Assembly: GCF_014284175.1 (NCBI RefSeq) | Contig: NZ_JACOGA010000005.1 | Location: 186,001 to 250,000 of the forward strand | Source: Affinundibacterium flavidum | GTDB lineage: Bacteria > Pseudomonadota > Gammaproteobacteria > Burkholderiales > Burkholderiaceae_D | Length of the DNA stretch: 64,000 bases | Reading direction: 5' to 3' | In this document: one piece after another, positions 28,100-37,357 of the stretch | How the letters are laid out: every line of letters starts with the position of its first letter | Numbering within the stretch: the first letter of the stretch is position 1 | Translations under genes and position numbers: made by a program | Notes under the pieces: generated by a model | The model's database searches: none | Told to the model about the DNA's origin: nothing | Seen by the model: only the letters and a program-made list of their open reading frames with translations

Positions 28100-29812
28100 T
28101 TAGTTGAGTCTCTGCACGCGGCCAGCTGGATTCGAACTACCCACTGGTGTACCTGCGTGATCCTTGGCTTTAATATACTGCATGAATACATCAATATCTT
28201 TCAAGCCGGTATCGACTTTGTTTTTTCCCTCAACAAACATAGGTAATCGATCGCCACCGCCTGCGATAAAATTATTGGCAACGATTCTGTACTCGGCCTG
28301 ATCGTCGATGGCAACACCGTTTAACTTCACGGTCTCAGCCAGCACACGTTTTCCGACCGGACGTTTCCTATCCCAGGTGTAGCTGAATCCATCCGACACT
28401 TGCAAGACATTTCTGCCATCGGGTGACTCATCGTCCAGCCACATTTGCTGTTCCAGTAAAGTGCGAATTTGCGCGCCTGTCAATGTCATTAACACCAGCG
28501 TGTTACCAAACGGCAGTACGGTGGAATTTTGTCCGTAGGTGCTGATATTGTCTTGCTTAGTTTCCAGATTGCCGCGTATGCCTTTGTTATTCATAAAAGC
28601 GATTTGCGCACCCAAATTCTTGACTGCCGCTAGTTGTGCATCAGCGACCACATTCCCCATTGGCGATTCGCCAGCCTCATTCAATTTGCGACTGAGCGTC
28701 GATACAGCCAAACGCGCGACCGGCTGGTTGATCATGGCATCACTGCCTTTACGCGCTTGCTCCATCAATGTCGATAACTCGGCAGGCACGGCTAATTGAC
28801 TAGGCGTCATCTCTACGTTCTTAGTATCAATCTGCATGACTTCATGGCTATTGCCGTCCAACGTCAAGGCAATACGCGTCAATAAATGTCCGTACATTTG
28901 AGCCTGTGTCACGGTTCGCCCGTCGACCTGACACATAAAGCCGGTATGACTATGTCCGCTGACGATCAATTTGATTGCAGGGTCAAGGCGCTTCACGATA
29001 TTGACGATAGGGCCTTTTAATTGTGAACAAGCTGGCTGATCAAAAGCTTCGGTCGTAGTTCCACCTTCGTGAATCAAGACGACGAACACCGTCACACCCG
29101 CTGCTTTGAGTCCAGGGATAGTCCGGTTAATCGCTTCGGCTTCATCGATAAAACTCACATCTTTTAATTTTTCACTCGCGACCATCATCGGCGTATCGCG
29201 CAATACTGCGCCGATAAAACCGATCTTTACGCCCTTCACTTGTTCTATGTGATAAGCGGGGAAAAACGGCTGGCCACTCAGCTTACCCATCACATTCGCG
29301 GCGATATAGGAAAATTGTGCGCCCTTAAAATCGCCATCAAATTTGCAGGCACGATCTGGCCGCGGTGAATCACAACCGCCTTTGATTTGACGCTGCAATT
29401 CTTGGATGCCATGGTCAAATTCGTGATTGCCTAATGCACTGACGCGCAATCCCAAACGTCCCAATCCTTGTAAGGTAGGTTCATCGGCAAACAAAGAAGA
29501 GATGCCAGGACTAGCACCGATCAAATCACCGCCACCAACAAACACCAAATCTTTATCTTCTTTGCGCCAGGCTTGTAAATAACTACCCAACACTTCTATG
29601 CCGCCCCCTTCAACTTGCACCGGCTTAGGATCTGCGGCACGTGTCAGGCTAAATTTCTCTTGGTCAAGATGGCCATGAAAATCATTAATCGCCACCAGAT
29701 TGACCACGACAGGCTGACGCTGCGGTGTGGCACATGCGAGTAGACCTAAAGACAAACTCAGGCTAAACGTAGTGCGGACTAATGTTAACCAGGGACGATG
29801 CGAAAGATTCAT
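28100..29812 (-). CDS. 5'-nucleotidase / UshA-like metallophosphatase, lipoprotein
   Basis: About 570 residues. The N-terminus from Met at 29812 carries a lipobox LLAC, so it is probably anchored to a membrane outside the cytoplasm. The calcineurin-like phosphatase domain has NDFHGHL, FVGGGDLIG, LGNHEFDHG, LIHEGG and VSGHSHTG. The C-terminal 5'-nucleotidase domain (GNVVADA, FGNTLVLMTLTG, FIAGGGDRLP) binds the nucleotide base. It should dephosphorylate nucleotides to nucleosides, between the nuclease and deaminase steps encoded by its neighbours. Confidence 0.95.
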   Translation of the reverse strand: MNLSHRPWLTLVRTTFSLSLSLGLLACATPQRQPVVVNLVAINDFHGHLDQEKFSLTRAADPKPVQVEGGGIEVLGSYLQAWRKEDKDLVFVGGGDLIGASPGISSLFADEPTLQGLGRLGLRVSALGNHEFDHGIQELQRQIKGGCDSPRPDRACKFDGDFKGAQFSYIAANVMGKLSGQPFFPAYHIEQVKGVKIGFIGAVLRDTPMMVASEKLKDVSFIDEAEAINRTIPGLKAAGVTVFVVLIHEGGTTTEAFDQPACSQLKGPIVNIVKRLDPAIKLIVSGHSHTGFMCQVDGRTVTQAQMYGHLLTRIALTLDGNSHEVMQIDTKNVEMTPSQLAVPAELSTLMEQARKGSDAMINQPVARLAVSTLSRKLNEAGESPMGNVVADAQLAAVKNLGAQIAFMNNKGIRGNLETKQDNISTYGQNSTVLPFGNTLVLMTLTGAQIRTLLEQQMWLDDESPDGRNVLQVSDGFSYTWDRKRPVGKRVLAETVKLNGVAIDDQAEYRIVANNFIAGGGDRLPMFVEGKNKVDTGLKDIDVFMQYIKAKDHAGTPVGSSNPAGRVQRLN

Positions 29813-29889
29813 AATTAGGCTTAGCAAACACGCTGAAATAGACAATGAGGAAAACGATGCTTTAAAAAAGTTTATTTTTTAAAACCTCT

Positions 29890-29959
29890 GGGCTTACGCA
29901 AAATCATTCTGTCGACGAAACAACAACACAACGACGCAAAAATGATTTTGCCTAAACCC
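29890..29959. repeat. Terminal-inverted-repeat element related to the 14.6-kb pair
   Basis: GGGCTTACGCAAAATCATT (29890-29908) and AATGATTTTGCCTAAACCC (29941-29959) match in 17 of 19 positions around a 32-bp middle. The CTTACGCAAAA end is shared with the element at 14650-14752. It lies in the 5'-nucleotidase leader region. Confidence 0.75.
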
Positions 29960-29970
29960 TAAACTAAAAA

Positions 29971-30078
29971 GTCTGCAACATTTATAGACCAATGTTGCAG
30001 ACCAAAAGTTCGCTTGCATAAAAATACAGTGATAAGTCCAGAGTGATGAGCTACTAAATCATCATAGTATTTTTATGC
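29971..30078. other. Two strong inverted repeats downstream of the TonB receptor gene
   Basis: GTCTGCAACATT (29971-29982) and AATGTTGCAGAC (29991-30002) form a perfect 12-bp hairpin with an 8-nt loop. GCATAAAAATAC (30016-30027) and GTATTTTTATGC (30067-30078) form a second perfect 12-bp pair. They fill the gap between the receptor stop and the 5'-nucleotidase start (29813-30171) and could terminate transcription from the receptor gene or control the next gene. No gene is visible here. Confidence 0.65.
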
Positions 30079-30171
30079 GGGAGCATCTCTAGAAATTCAA
30101 TGTTGGTGATGCAGTGCGAGTCGGAAAACTCGACACTACACACCACAATTGTATTTATCGAATTGCTCCGA

Positions 30172-32586
30172 TTAGAAATCACCTGACAAAGTCACAGATG
30201 CGAAGCGTGGTGCACCCATATAGTAGAACACATTCTTCGCTGTCGCAGTACCATACACTTTTGCATTCGTGATGTTAAAGCTCGATGGATTGCGATACTG
30301 TTTGTTCGTCAAGTTACTGATATTCAAACGCAAAGTTGGCTTGCTGATCCAGCTCAGGTTAGGGAACTGGTAACCAACGTCCAAACCAACCAAGGTGTAC
30401 GCAGGAACCAATTCATCATTGGTCATGGTCGCCCATTGCTCGCCTGTGTATTTCACTTTGACACGTGTGTAAAACGCACCAGTTTCATACATTGCGCTCA
30501 AGCCAGCTTTCCATTCTGGTGTCAAAGTCATTTGCTTGCCAGAAGTTGGCAAAGTCGCTGTTTTGCTGACGATCAGATCGTTTTTGATTTCGCTGTTGGC
30601 GTAACCGATAGAACCATAGAATGAGAATCCATTCACTGGTGTATTACCCAATTCTAATTCCCAACCATAAGTCTTCACTTTACCGACGCTGGTCAAGCTG
30701 CTCAGATTCAGAACTGGGTCATATGCTGTGGCTTGACGATCACGGAAATCAACTGAATACACAGTCGCTTGCGCAGTCAATTGATCGCTTTGCAAACGGT
30801 AACCCAAATCGATATTGGTAGAAGTTTCTGCTTTCACGTCAACTGGCAATGTAGGTCCGCCATTCACAATCACTACGTTATTCGTTGTGGAATACACGAA
30901 GTTTGGTGGTGCTTTCATGTTCTTCGCTAAACTGAAGAAGACTTGGTTGTTATTATCGATCTGATAGCGTGCGCCCAATTGCGGCAAGATTTCAGAGTAA
31001 GATTTTTCAATACGATAATCGACGCCAGAGTTAGTACCTTCGTTCGCACGATTCGTGAAGTCACGTTTCATGTTTGGTGCGCGTACACCGACATTGATCG
31101 ACAACTTATCGTCCATCATACTGATAGTGTCTTGCAAGAATACTTGACTAGAAGCACTGATCGTTTTCCAGTCACGAGATTGGAATGGTGTGCCATCTGG
31201 ACGCATAATACGGCCTTCTTTCAACCAACTATCCGCAGGATTACCAGCTGCATCGACAGCAACCATAGGGCCAAATTGTTCATGCGTAGCGCGCTCATAC
31301 CAGAAGCCACCCAAGATTTGGTGATCGCCGATTGTATGGGTGATTGACGCTGTCACACCAGGACGATGTGTGCGTGTCACGCTACTGTTAGCCACGATAA
31401 CTTTATCCAAAGTATCGCCGTCGCCATTCAGATCAACACCAGCAGTCAGTTTGCCCGTTGCTTTGTTTAAGAATGCGCTTTCTGTTTGCAAACGTTGTTG
31501 ATTACCACCTGTACCATAGCCATACCAGAAATAAGGAATGACTTTGATGTCGGTATTTTCACCGATGCGCATTTTGCCAGTGACAGAAGCGATCACGTTT
31601 TCAAATGGATTCTTAGTCAATTGGTAGTAAGCATCTGCAACTGTCGAGTTGGTGTCGCTACCGGCTTTACCTGGTGTTGCAGCCGCATGACCAACGAAAG
31701 TTGTGGCGTAATCGTAGTAGTAACCATTTTTAGCCAAATCAGCTAAGCTGTAAGAACTGATATTTTGATTAATCGCGCGGTTGTACAAAATCGTACCGCT
31801 GATGGAATTGAATTTATCAAAGTCGGTACGGAAGCCAGTATCGATATGATCGCGATTCGCACCGCCTTGACCTTTCCATTTATCTGCTTGTGCATGAGAA
31901 GCGGAAATAAAGAAACGCGTATTTGTACCTTCTAGCAAACCTGTGTCGTAACGCACATAAGTTTTGGACAAATTCAATTGACCCAAAGTTTGTGCAATAC
32001 GAATACGTTTTGTTTTGGATGGATCGCAAGTCGTGATACCGAAGTTACCACCCGTCGCACCGATTTGTGGAGAGTCAACGTCAGTCGAGCCTTGGGTCAC
32101 AAATTGTGTGCAAGTATTTTCTTGATCCACATATTCTTGTGGGTACACAGCGAAGCTACCAGAGTCATTGACTGGTACGCCATTGATCGTCGCGCCGATC
32201 TGATCGCTATTAAAACCACGTAAAGTCAAACCACCGCCAAACAAACCTGTTGCATCGTAGTTATAGCTGTTCACTGCTGGCATCAACTCCAAAGCTTCAT
32301 ACGCATTACCAGTTGGACGTTGTTTCGCCAACTCTTCTGCTGTAATCGTGCTGCGTGCTTTTGGTGTGTTTTCTTGCACCATCAAACCCATGCCGACTTT
32401 TTTACCAGTGATGGTAATTTGTGAAGAACTAATAGGTTCGTTTGATTCAGTTTTTTCCTTGCTTTGAGTCTGTGCATAAGCACTCGACATACCAAGGCAT
32501 GTCAATTGACACGCAATGACAAGTACCTTTACTCGTGACGGGATTTTATTTGCGGATTGACCAACTTGTTTCATTGATTGCTTCAT
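30172..32586 (-). CDS. TonB-dependent outer-membrane receptor
   Basis: An 804-residue active-transport barrel of the outer membrane. A signal peptide ends near SSAYAQ. The plug domain (about 55-200) has ITAEELAKQRPTGNAYEALE, GLTLRGFNSDQIGATINGVP and a pair of Cys. The barrel runs to a C-terminal Phe (ASVTLSGDF), as outer-membrane assembly requires. The start has AGGAG six bases upstream. Its place between nucleotide-degrading enzymes and nucleoside uptake genes suggests a nucleic-acid-derived substrate, but this is inference; iron or sugar ligands remain possible. Confidence 0.93.
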   Translation of the reverse strand: MKQSMKQVGQSANKIPSRVKVLVIACQLTCLGMSSAYAQTQSKEKTESNEPISSSQITITGKKVGMGLMVQENTPKARSTITAEELAKQRPTGNAYEALELMPAVNSYNYDATGLFGGGLTLRGFNSDQIGATINGVPVNDSGSFAVYPQEYVDQENTCTQFVTQGSTDVDSPQIGATGGNFGITTCDPSKTKRIRIAQTLGQLNLSKTYVRYDTGLLEGTNTRFFISASHAQADKWKGQGGANRDHIDTGFRTDFDKFNSISGTILYNRAINQNISSYSLADLAKNGYYYDYATTFVGHAAATPGKAGSDTNSTVADAYYQLTKNPFENVIASVTGKMRIGENTDIKVIPYFWYGYGTGGNQQRLQTESAFLNKATGKLTAGVDLNGDGDTLDKVIVANSSVTRTHRPGVTASITHTIGDHQILGGFWYERATHEQFGPMVAVDAAGNPADSWLKEGRIMRPDGTPFQSRDWKTISASSQVFLQDTISMMDDKLSINVGVRAPNMKRDFTNRANEGTNSGVDYRIEKSYSEILPQLGARYQIDNNNQVFFSLAKNMKAPPNFVYSTTNNVVIVNGGPTLPVDVKAETSTNIDLGYRLQSDQLTAQATVYSVDFRDRQATAYDPVLNLSSLTSVGKVKTYGWELELGNTPVNGFSFYGSIGYANSEIKNDLIVSKTATLPTSGKQMTLTPEWKAGLSAMYETGAFYTRVKVKYTGEQWATMTNDELVPAYTLVGLDVGYQFPNLSWISKPTLRLNISNLTNKQYRNPSSFNITNAKVYGTATAKNVFYYMGAPRFASVTLSGDF

Positions 32587-32861
32587 TCATAGCTCCTAGC
32601 TTCGTTTGTTTAAATCTGTTGTGCCATTTTTTTTTGTCTGAGTGTGACTCTGACTATGGCGTCATTTCTTAATAATAAAAAATCTACTGCCTCTTCCAAT
32701 ACCTTTATTTACTCGTTGCATAACATCTGCATTTCTTGAGCAAAGCCTTCCTATTTCACCTTACTTTTGCTGCCACTTGATGACAGTCAGGTTTTTAAAT
32801 TAGAGTAATTATTCAAATACGGCGCAAAAGGCGCGCGACTGTGGTTTTCCACACGAATAAT

Positions 32862-33704
32862 TTAAACTTTAGAATGTAATTCTTGTAAGCGCTCGGTCAA
32901 ATACGATCCGGCGGTATGGCGTTCTGATAAGACCACATCAGGACGTGGATGCAAAAATAATGGCAAGGAAACGCGTGATTTTTTTGCCTCTGCACCAGTC
33001 GGATTTAGCACGCGATGAATGGTCGATGGATAGTAGCCATCCGAGGCTTCTTGCAACATATCGCCGATGTTGACAATCAGCATCCCAAAATCACAGGGCA
33101 CATCATGCCATGCACCGTCTTTGCCTACCACTTGCAAACCCGCAGCAGTCGCGGCAGGTAAAATCGTCAGTAAATTAATATCGCCATGAGCGGCAGCACG
33201 CACTGCCCCCTGCTCTTCATCACCGCTCAAAGGCGGGTAATGTAGTACGCGCAAAAGCGTCTGTTCGCTACCCGTAATCATCTGAGATAAAGGCATGGAA
33301 TACTTCGCCTTCACAGCGGCGGGAGTGTACTCTTCCACCCATTGCAAAAGCGTCGCCGCCAATGCAGCACCGTCTTCGTAATAACGACGTGCGGCATCCG
33401 ATACTTCTGAGGGATAACGTCCCCACGGATAGATGTGATAAAACTCTTTCAAATCACGCTTGGTATTACCCTTGGCCGTTTCGGATACTGCGGGTGAAAA
33501 ATAACCATCGTACTTTTGCGGATCATAAGCATATTGATGCTTGGCTTCATTTTGAAAAAAGCCATACCACTCTTCGTACACCGCATTTAATAATTGCTGC
33601 GACAAAGGATGATTGGTCAGCACACCAAACCCGGTGTTATGCAAGCTTTCAGCAAAATCTTTGGCCGCTGTTGGGCTAGTAAAATCGACAGGTGTAATCA
33701 ACAT
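32862..33704 (-). CDS. Fe(II)/2-oxoglutarate-dependent dioxygenase, isopenicillin N synthase-like
   Basis: A 280-residue non-haem iron oxygenase. The N-terminal DIOX_N region (GFGVLTNHPLS) is followed by the iron triad: HGD in AAAHGDINLL, the distal His in STIHRVLNP, and the 2-oxoglutarate-binding RVSLPLF. GAGGAG precedes the ATG. It sits between a TonB receptor and a nucleoside hydrolase. Thymine-7-hydroxylase belongs to this fold group, so oxidation of a nucleobase or nucleoside is a reasonable guess, but nothing in the sequence proves the substrate. Confidence 0.9.
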   Translation of the reverse strand: MLITPVDFTSPTAAKDFAESLHNTGFGVLTNHPLSQQLLNAVYEEWYGFFQNEAKHQYAYDPQKYDGYFSPAVSETAKGNTKRDLKEFYHIYPWGRYPSEVSDAARRYYEDGAALAATLLQWVEEYTPAAVKAKYSMPLSQMITGSEQTLLRVLHYPPLSGDEEQGAVRAAAHGDINLLTILPAATAAGLQVVGKDGAWHDVPCDFGMLIVNIGDMLQEASDGYYPSTIHRVLNPTGAEAKKSRVSLPLFLHPRPDVVLSERHTAGSYLTERLQELHSKV

Positions 33705-33765
33705 CGCTGACTCCTCAATATGTTTAAAACTATTTAATATGATTTAAGTGTGTCTCTATTAATTC

Positions 33766-33948
33766 AAACCCCTCAACGCTGAGACGCCGAGGTGCAGAGA
33801 AAAACCTTAACAACGAGGAAAATCAATACTCTTTGACTCTCATTTCGACTCTCATTCCGCATCAAACTTAGTATCGAAGAAAAAGCGAACATGTCGTGAT
33901 TTTCCTCTGCGCATCTCTGCGCCTCCGAGTCTCGGCGTTGAAGGTTTT
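33766..33948. repeat. Long inverted repeat, copy A
   Basis: Arms around CCTCAACGCTGAGACGCC (33771-33788) and CTCCGAGTCTCGGCGTTGA (about 33923-33941) surround about 110 bp, in which CGAGGAAAATCA / TGATTTTCCTC forms a further pair. The arms match copy B at 35114-35232. No reading frame is convincing. Confidence 0.8.
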
Positions 33949-33989
33949 TTTGATTTAATCTTAGAGTTTCCAAAAAACTTTTTACTAGA

Positions 33990-34985
33990 TCACGACACCA
34001 GCGGCTTGCGTAACCAATCTGCTTCTAAAGTAGATTCAATCAGTGCCAGACACTGCGCCGTGTCAACTTGCAGACAAACCCGCGTTTCCGGTCTATGCGC
34101 TTCCCACCCGGATTGTGCGTACGCCAATGCGCCGGCATGCCTGTCCATCATGGTCTGACCATTGCCCAAACCATCTAGCTGTACTCGCACACGACCATCC
34201 TGAGTTTGAAACAGTTCTGGCGCCACTAAATACACGAAGGCCAGAATATCGTGACAATAGCAAGCATGTCCCAAATCAGGTCTGGCAGCTTGGTAAAAGT
34301 CGCAATAAAAATTCACCGCATGTAAGAGTGTTGTGATCGCCGGATGTTGTTGATGATGTTGCGCAAGGCCCGCAAAATAAGCGGACTCCAAGATCACCCT
34401 ATGTGTCACATCGAGTCCCACCATCGCCAGCTTCCAGCCTGCGCTAAATACCAAATCTGCTGCATGCGGATCGTTCCATACATTCGCTTCCGCCACCGGC
34501 GAAACATTGCCCGGCTCTATCACCGTTCCTGCCATCAATACGACTTGTTTAATCAGCTTAGGCAGTTGCGGTTCCATCTTCAATGCAAGACCTAAGTTGA
34601 TCAAAGGACCAACCGCCACCAGCGTAATTTCACCCGGATACTGGCGCGCCATCGTCACAATAAATTCTGCTGCGGAAATCGTTTCTGCTTGCCCTGAGTG
34701 GGCTAAACGTGTTGGTAAATTTCCCAAGCCATCATCGCCATGAATAAAGCCCGGCGGTTTGCCCGCAACCTTCATCAAAGGCATAGCGCCACCTTCAGCA
34801 ACCGGAATTTTCACCCCAGCCAAACGCGTCAGATACAAGGCGTTCGCGGTGGCTTGCGGTACCGTCACATTGCCAAAGGTGGTGGTGATACCGACCACCT
34901 CAATCGCAGGATGCGCCATCGCGAAGTACAGCGCCATCGCATCATCTACACCCGGATCGGTATCGAAAATAACTTTATGTGACAT
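33990..34985 (-). CDS. Nucleoside hydrolase (IUNH family)
   Basis: A 331-residue cytoplasmic enzyme that splits ribonucleosides into base and ribose. The calcium site FDTDPGVDDAMAL near the N-terminus is complete, as are ITTTFGNVTVPQ, VVLMAGTV, GLDVTHRVI (with His) and the catalytic CHDILAF (His-Asp). The ribose product would feed the ribokinase at 40.5-41.4 kb and its substrates could come from the BMP-type importer directly upstream. Both sides carry long inverted repeats. Confidence 0.95.
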   Translation of the reverse strand: MSHKVIFDTDPGVDDAMALYFAMAHPAIEVVGITTTFGNVTVPQATANALYLTRLAGVKIPVAEGGAMPLMKVAGKPPGFIHGDDGLGNLPTRLAHSGQAETISAAEFIVTMARQYPGEITLVAVGPLINLGLALKMEPQLPKLIKQVVLMAGTVIEPGNVSPVAEANVWNDPHAADLVFSAGWKLAMVGLDVTHRVILESAYFAGLAQHHQQHPAITTLLHAVNFYCDFYQAARPDLGHACYCHDILAFVYLVAPELFQTQDGRVRVQLDGLGNGQTMMDRHAGALAYAQSGWEAHRPETRVCLQVDTAQCLALIESTLEADWLRKPLVS

Positions 34986-35113
34986 AGTCGTCTCGCAATA
35001 TAAAACTCAAAATTTTGCTAACCTAGACTGAGAACTAAACTTATGCACTCACCCTATCGCATTGCTCATTAAACTCAAGCCAAGCCTGTATTTGCGGCTC
35101 GGTTGACAATATC

Positions 35114-35232
35114 AAAACACCTCAACGCCGAGGCGCCGAGACTCAGAGGAGTGCCGAGGAAATCTTTGATCCACTTGCCTCCTCTTCGTTTGATTTTCTC
35201 CGCGCCTCTGCGTCTCGGCGTTGAGGGGTTTT
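35114..35232. repeat. Long inverted repeat, copy B
   Basis: AAAACACCTCAACGCCGAGG (starting at 35114) pairs with the complement at about 35213-35232, with an inner CGCCGAGACTCAGAGG / CCGCGCCTCTGCG section. It is the same family as copy A at 33766-33948. It separates the importer permease from the nucleoside hydrolase. Confidence 0.8.
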
Positions 35233-35277
35233 CTATGAAAGTGCCAGGCATAACATCAATTTATAATGTAGGTCGCC

Positions 35278-36258
35278 CTAACGCGATTTCACAAACGGTA
35301 CACCCAGTGCTTTCGGCCCCACGGATTTCGCCATCACACCCGCTAACACCACCACCGTCACCACAAATGGCAACATCTGTATCAATGAACCCGGGATCTG
35401 TCCAATCACAGGGAAAGCCACGCCTTCCATCTGAATTTGCAAAGCAGCGAAGAAGCCAAACATCAGGCAACCGAGTGCGGTTTGCAATGGTCGCCAATTA
35501 CCAAACACCATGGCCGTCAAAGCGAGGAATCCATTGCCAGCCGACATATCGCGCAAGAAAAATCCACTCTGCACAATCGCCAAATACGCGCCCGACAATG
35601 AACACAAAACACCACCGCACAGCAAAGCCAAATAGCGAGTTTGGGCGACATTGATACCCGCCGCGTCTGCCGCATGTGGATTCTCGCCAACCGCACGTAA
35701 ACGCAAACCAAAACGACTGTGATTAATTAGCCAGTGCAAACAAGGGATGAGCGCGAAAGCCAGATACACGAGGATAGTATGTCCACCCAAGAATTTGCCG
35801 AGCAACCAATTCAAAGCAGGTATCGTCGACCACCAATCGGCAAAGGGGAAATTCCATACCGCGAAGCGTGCCGCACCCAAATCAGGACTGCGTCCACCCA
35901 ATTGAAAGAAGTATTGCGCCAATACGAAAGTCAGCCCTGACATCGCAATATTGATCGCAATCCCGAACACCAATTGATTGCCTTTTTGATTAATCGCGAC
36001 GTAACCCTGCAAGAGGACGATGCAGCACGACACCAGCATCCCGGCTGCCACACCGATATAAGGATTTTGCGTAGCGTAAGTACAAGCCGCTGCGACAAAA
36101 GCCGATGCCAGCATTTTGCCTTCTAAAGCCAAATCAATGATGCCGCTACGCTCGGCAAACACACCTGCAAAGGCCGCAAACAACAGCACTGGAGCACTGC
36201 GTAGGGTCGCAACTAAGGTCGCCACTAAGATCGTGGAAAATTGAAAATCATCAAACAT
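35278..36258 (-). CDS. Nucleoside ABC importer permease 2 (COG1079 type)
   Basis: A 326-residue inner-membrane permease with about eight to ten hydrophobic helices. Family features: ERSGIIDLALEGKMLASAF, the region RFGLRLRAVGENPHAADAAG (ATPase contact loop), and GNGFLALTAMVFGNWRP. It overlaps the upstream permease gene by 8 bp, so translation is coupled. With the other permease, ATPase and BMP binding protein it forms a full guanosine/uridine-type importer of the Nup/Yuf/RnsABCD class. Confidence 0.95.
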   Translation of the reverse strand: MFDDFQFSTILVATLVATLRSAPVLLFAAFAGVFAERSGIIDLALEGKMLASAFVAAACTYATQNPYIGVAAGMLVSCCIVLLQGYVAINQKGNQLVFGIAINIAMSGLTFVLAQYFFQLGGRSPDLGAARFAVWNFPFADWWSTIPALNWLLGKFLGGHTILVYLAFALIPCLHWLINHSRFGLRLRAVGENPHAADAAGINVAQTRYLALLCGGVLCSLSGAYLAIVQSGFFLRDMSAGNGFLALTAMVFGNWRPLQTALGCLMFGFFAALQIQMEGVAFPVIGQIPGSLIQMLPFVVTVVVLAGVMAKSVGPKALGVPFVKSR

Positions 36259-37357
36259 GCTTGCCCCACTTTCTGGTCAGCGGATGCGTTGCATTCAGCA
36301 AACGCGATAGTGCTGGCGCATACATATTTTCCATCGCGCCACAGAACAAAATAATTAAGCCTTGAATAAAGACGAAGGTTTCGGCTGGGATATTCGACTT
36401 TTCTAAAGACAAATCAAAACCGCCCTGAATCAAGATGCCGAACAACAATGCCGACATAAAAATACCGACCGGATGTTGACGTCCCATCAACGCGACGGCG
36501 ATCCCGATAAAGCCCGCGCCGCTAGTGAAATTGAGACTCAAGTAATGCATAGAACCCGCCAGCGTATTCATCGCAGCAACACCAGCGAATGCACCGGACA
36601 CCAACATCGTTACGATGATGACGGTAGCGATTGAAATCCCCGCATATTGGGCCGCATGTGCGCTCTTGCCTGCTGCGCGTAAGGCATAGCCCCAACGCGT
36701 GCGCCAAACGATCAAGCCATAAGCAAACAGACAAACCACAGCAAAGACAAAAGTCAAATTCAAAGGCGTGTCGCCTAAAGCCGGAACCAGAGAATTCAAA
36801 CGCGGCAACCAGCCGTTTTCCGCAAACACACGGCTCGCCGGATTTTGCTCACCAGTCGGGATCATGTAAGTGATGATGATAAAGTTCATCAGAGAAGCGG
36901 CGATGAAGTTAAACATAATGGTAGTCACCACCACATGGCTGCCGCGCTTGGCTTGCAAATAACCGGGGATAAATGCCCAGGCTGCACCGAATACTGCGGC
37001 ACCCGTCAATGCCAATGGGATCAAGATCCATGTCGGCAAACTGGCATCGAATTGCAGCATGACTAAAGTTAAACCCAGGCCACCTAAATACATCTGACCA
37101 TCACTACCGATATTAAATAAACCTGCTTGCATTGCTATCGATACCGACAAGCCCGTGAAGATAAAGGTGGTGGCATAAAACAAGGTGTAGCCGAATCCTT
37201 CAACATTTCCTAAAGCGCTGCGTAGCATGATGCCTAGCGCTTCAGTCGGGCTTTCTCCAAGCAGATATATCACACCAGCGGCAACCAACATCGCCGACAG
37301 CAAATTCAACATGGGGAGAGCGACATTGGTCGCCCAGCGAGGCAAATCTGAATTCAT
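36251..37357 (-). CDS. Nucleoside ABC importer permease 1 (COG4603 type)
   Basis: A 368-residue inner-membrane permease. Typical marks are the helices from residue 15 onward, AMQAGLFNIGSDGQMYLGGL, GSHVVVTTIMFNFIAASLMN and RWGYALRAAGKSAHAAQYAG (ATPase contact loop). It overlaps the ATPase gene by 4 bp at its start and the second permease by 8 bp at its end, which marks a tightly coupled operon. It pairs with permease 2 to form the membrane channel. Confidence 0.95.
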   Translation of the reverse strand: MNSDLPRWATNVALPMLNLLSAMLVAAGVIYLLGESPTEALGIMLRSALGNVEGFGYTLFYATTFIFTGLSVSIAMQAGLFNIGSDGQMYLGGLGLTLVMLQFDASLPTWILIPLALTGAAVFGAAWAFIPGYLQAKRGSHVVVTTIMFNFIAASLMNFIIITYMIPTGEQNPASRVFAENGWLPRLNSLVPALGDTPLNLTFVFAVVCLFAYGLIVWRTRWGYALRAAGKSAHAAQYAGISIATVIIVTMLVSGAFAGVAAMNTLAGSMHYLSLNFTSGAGFIGIAVALMGRQHPVGIFMSALLFGILIQGGFDLSLEKSNIPAETFVFIQGLIILFCGAMENMYAPALSRLLNATHPLTRKWGKHV

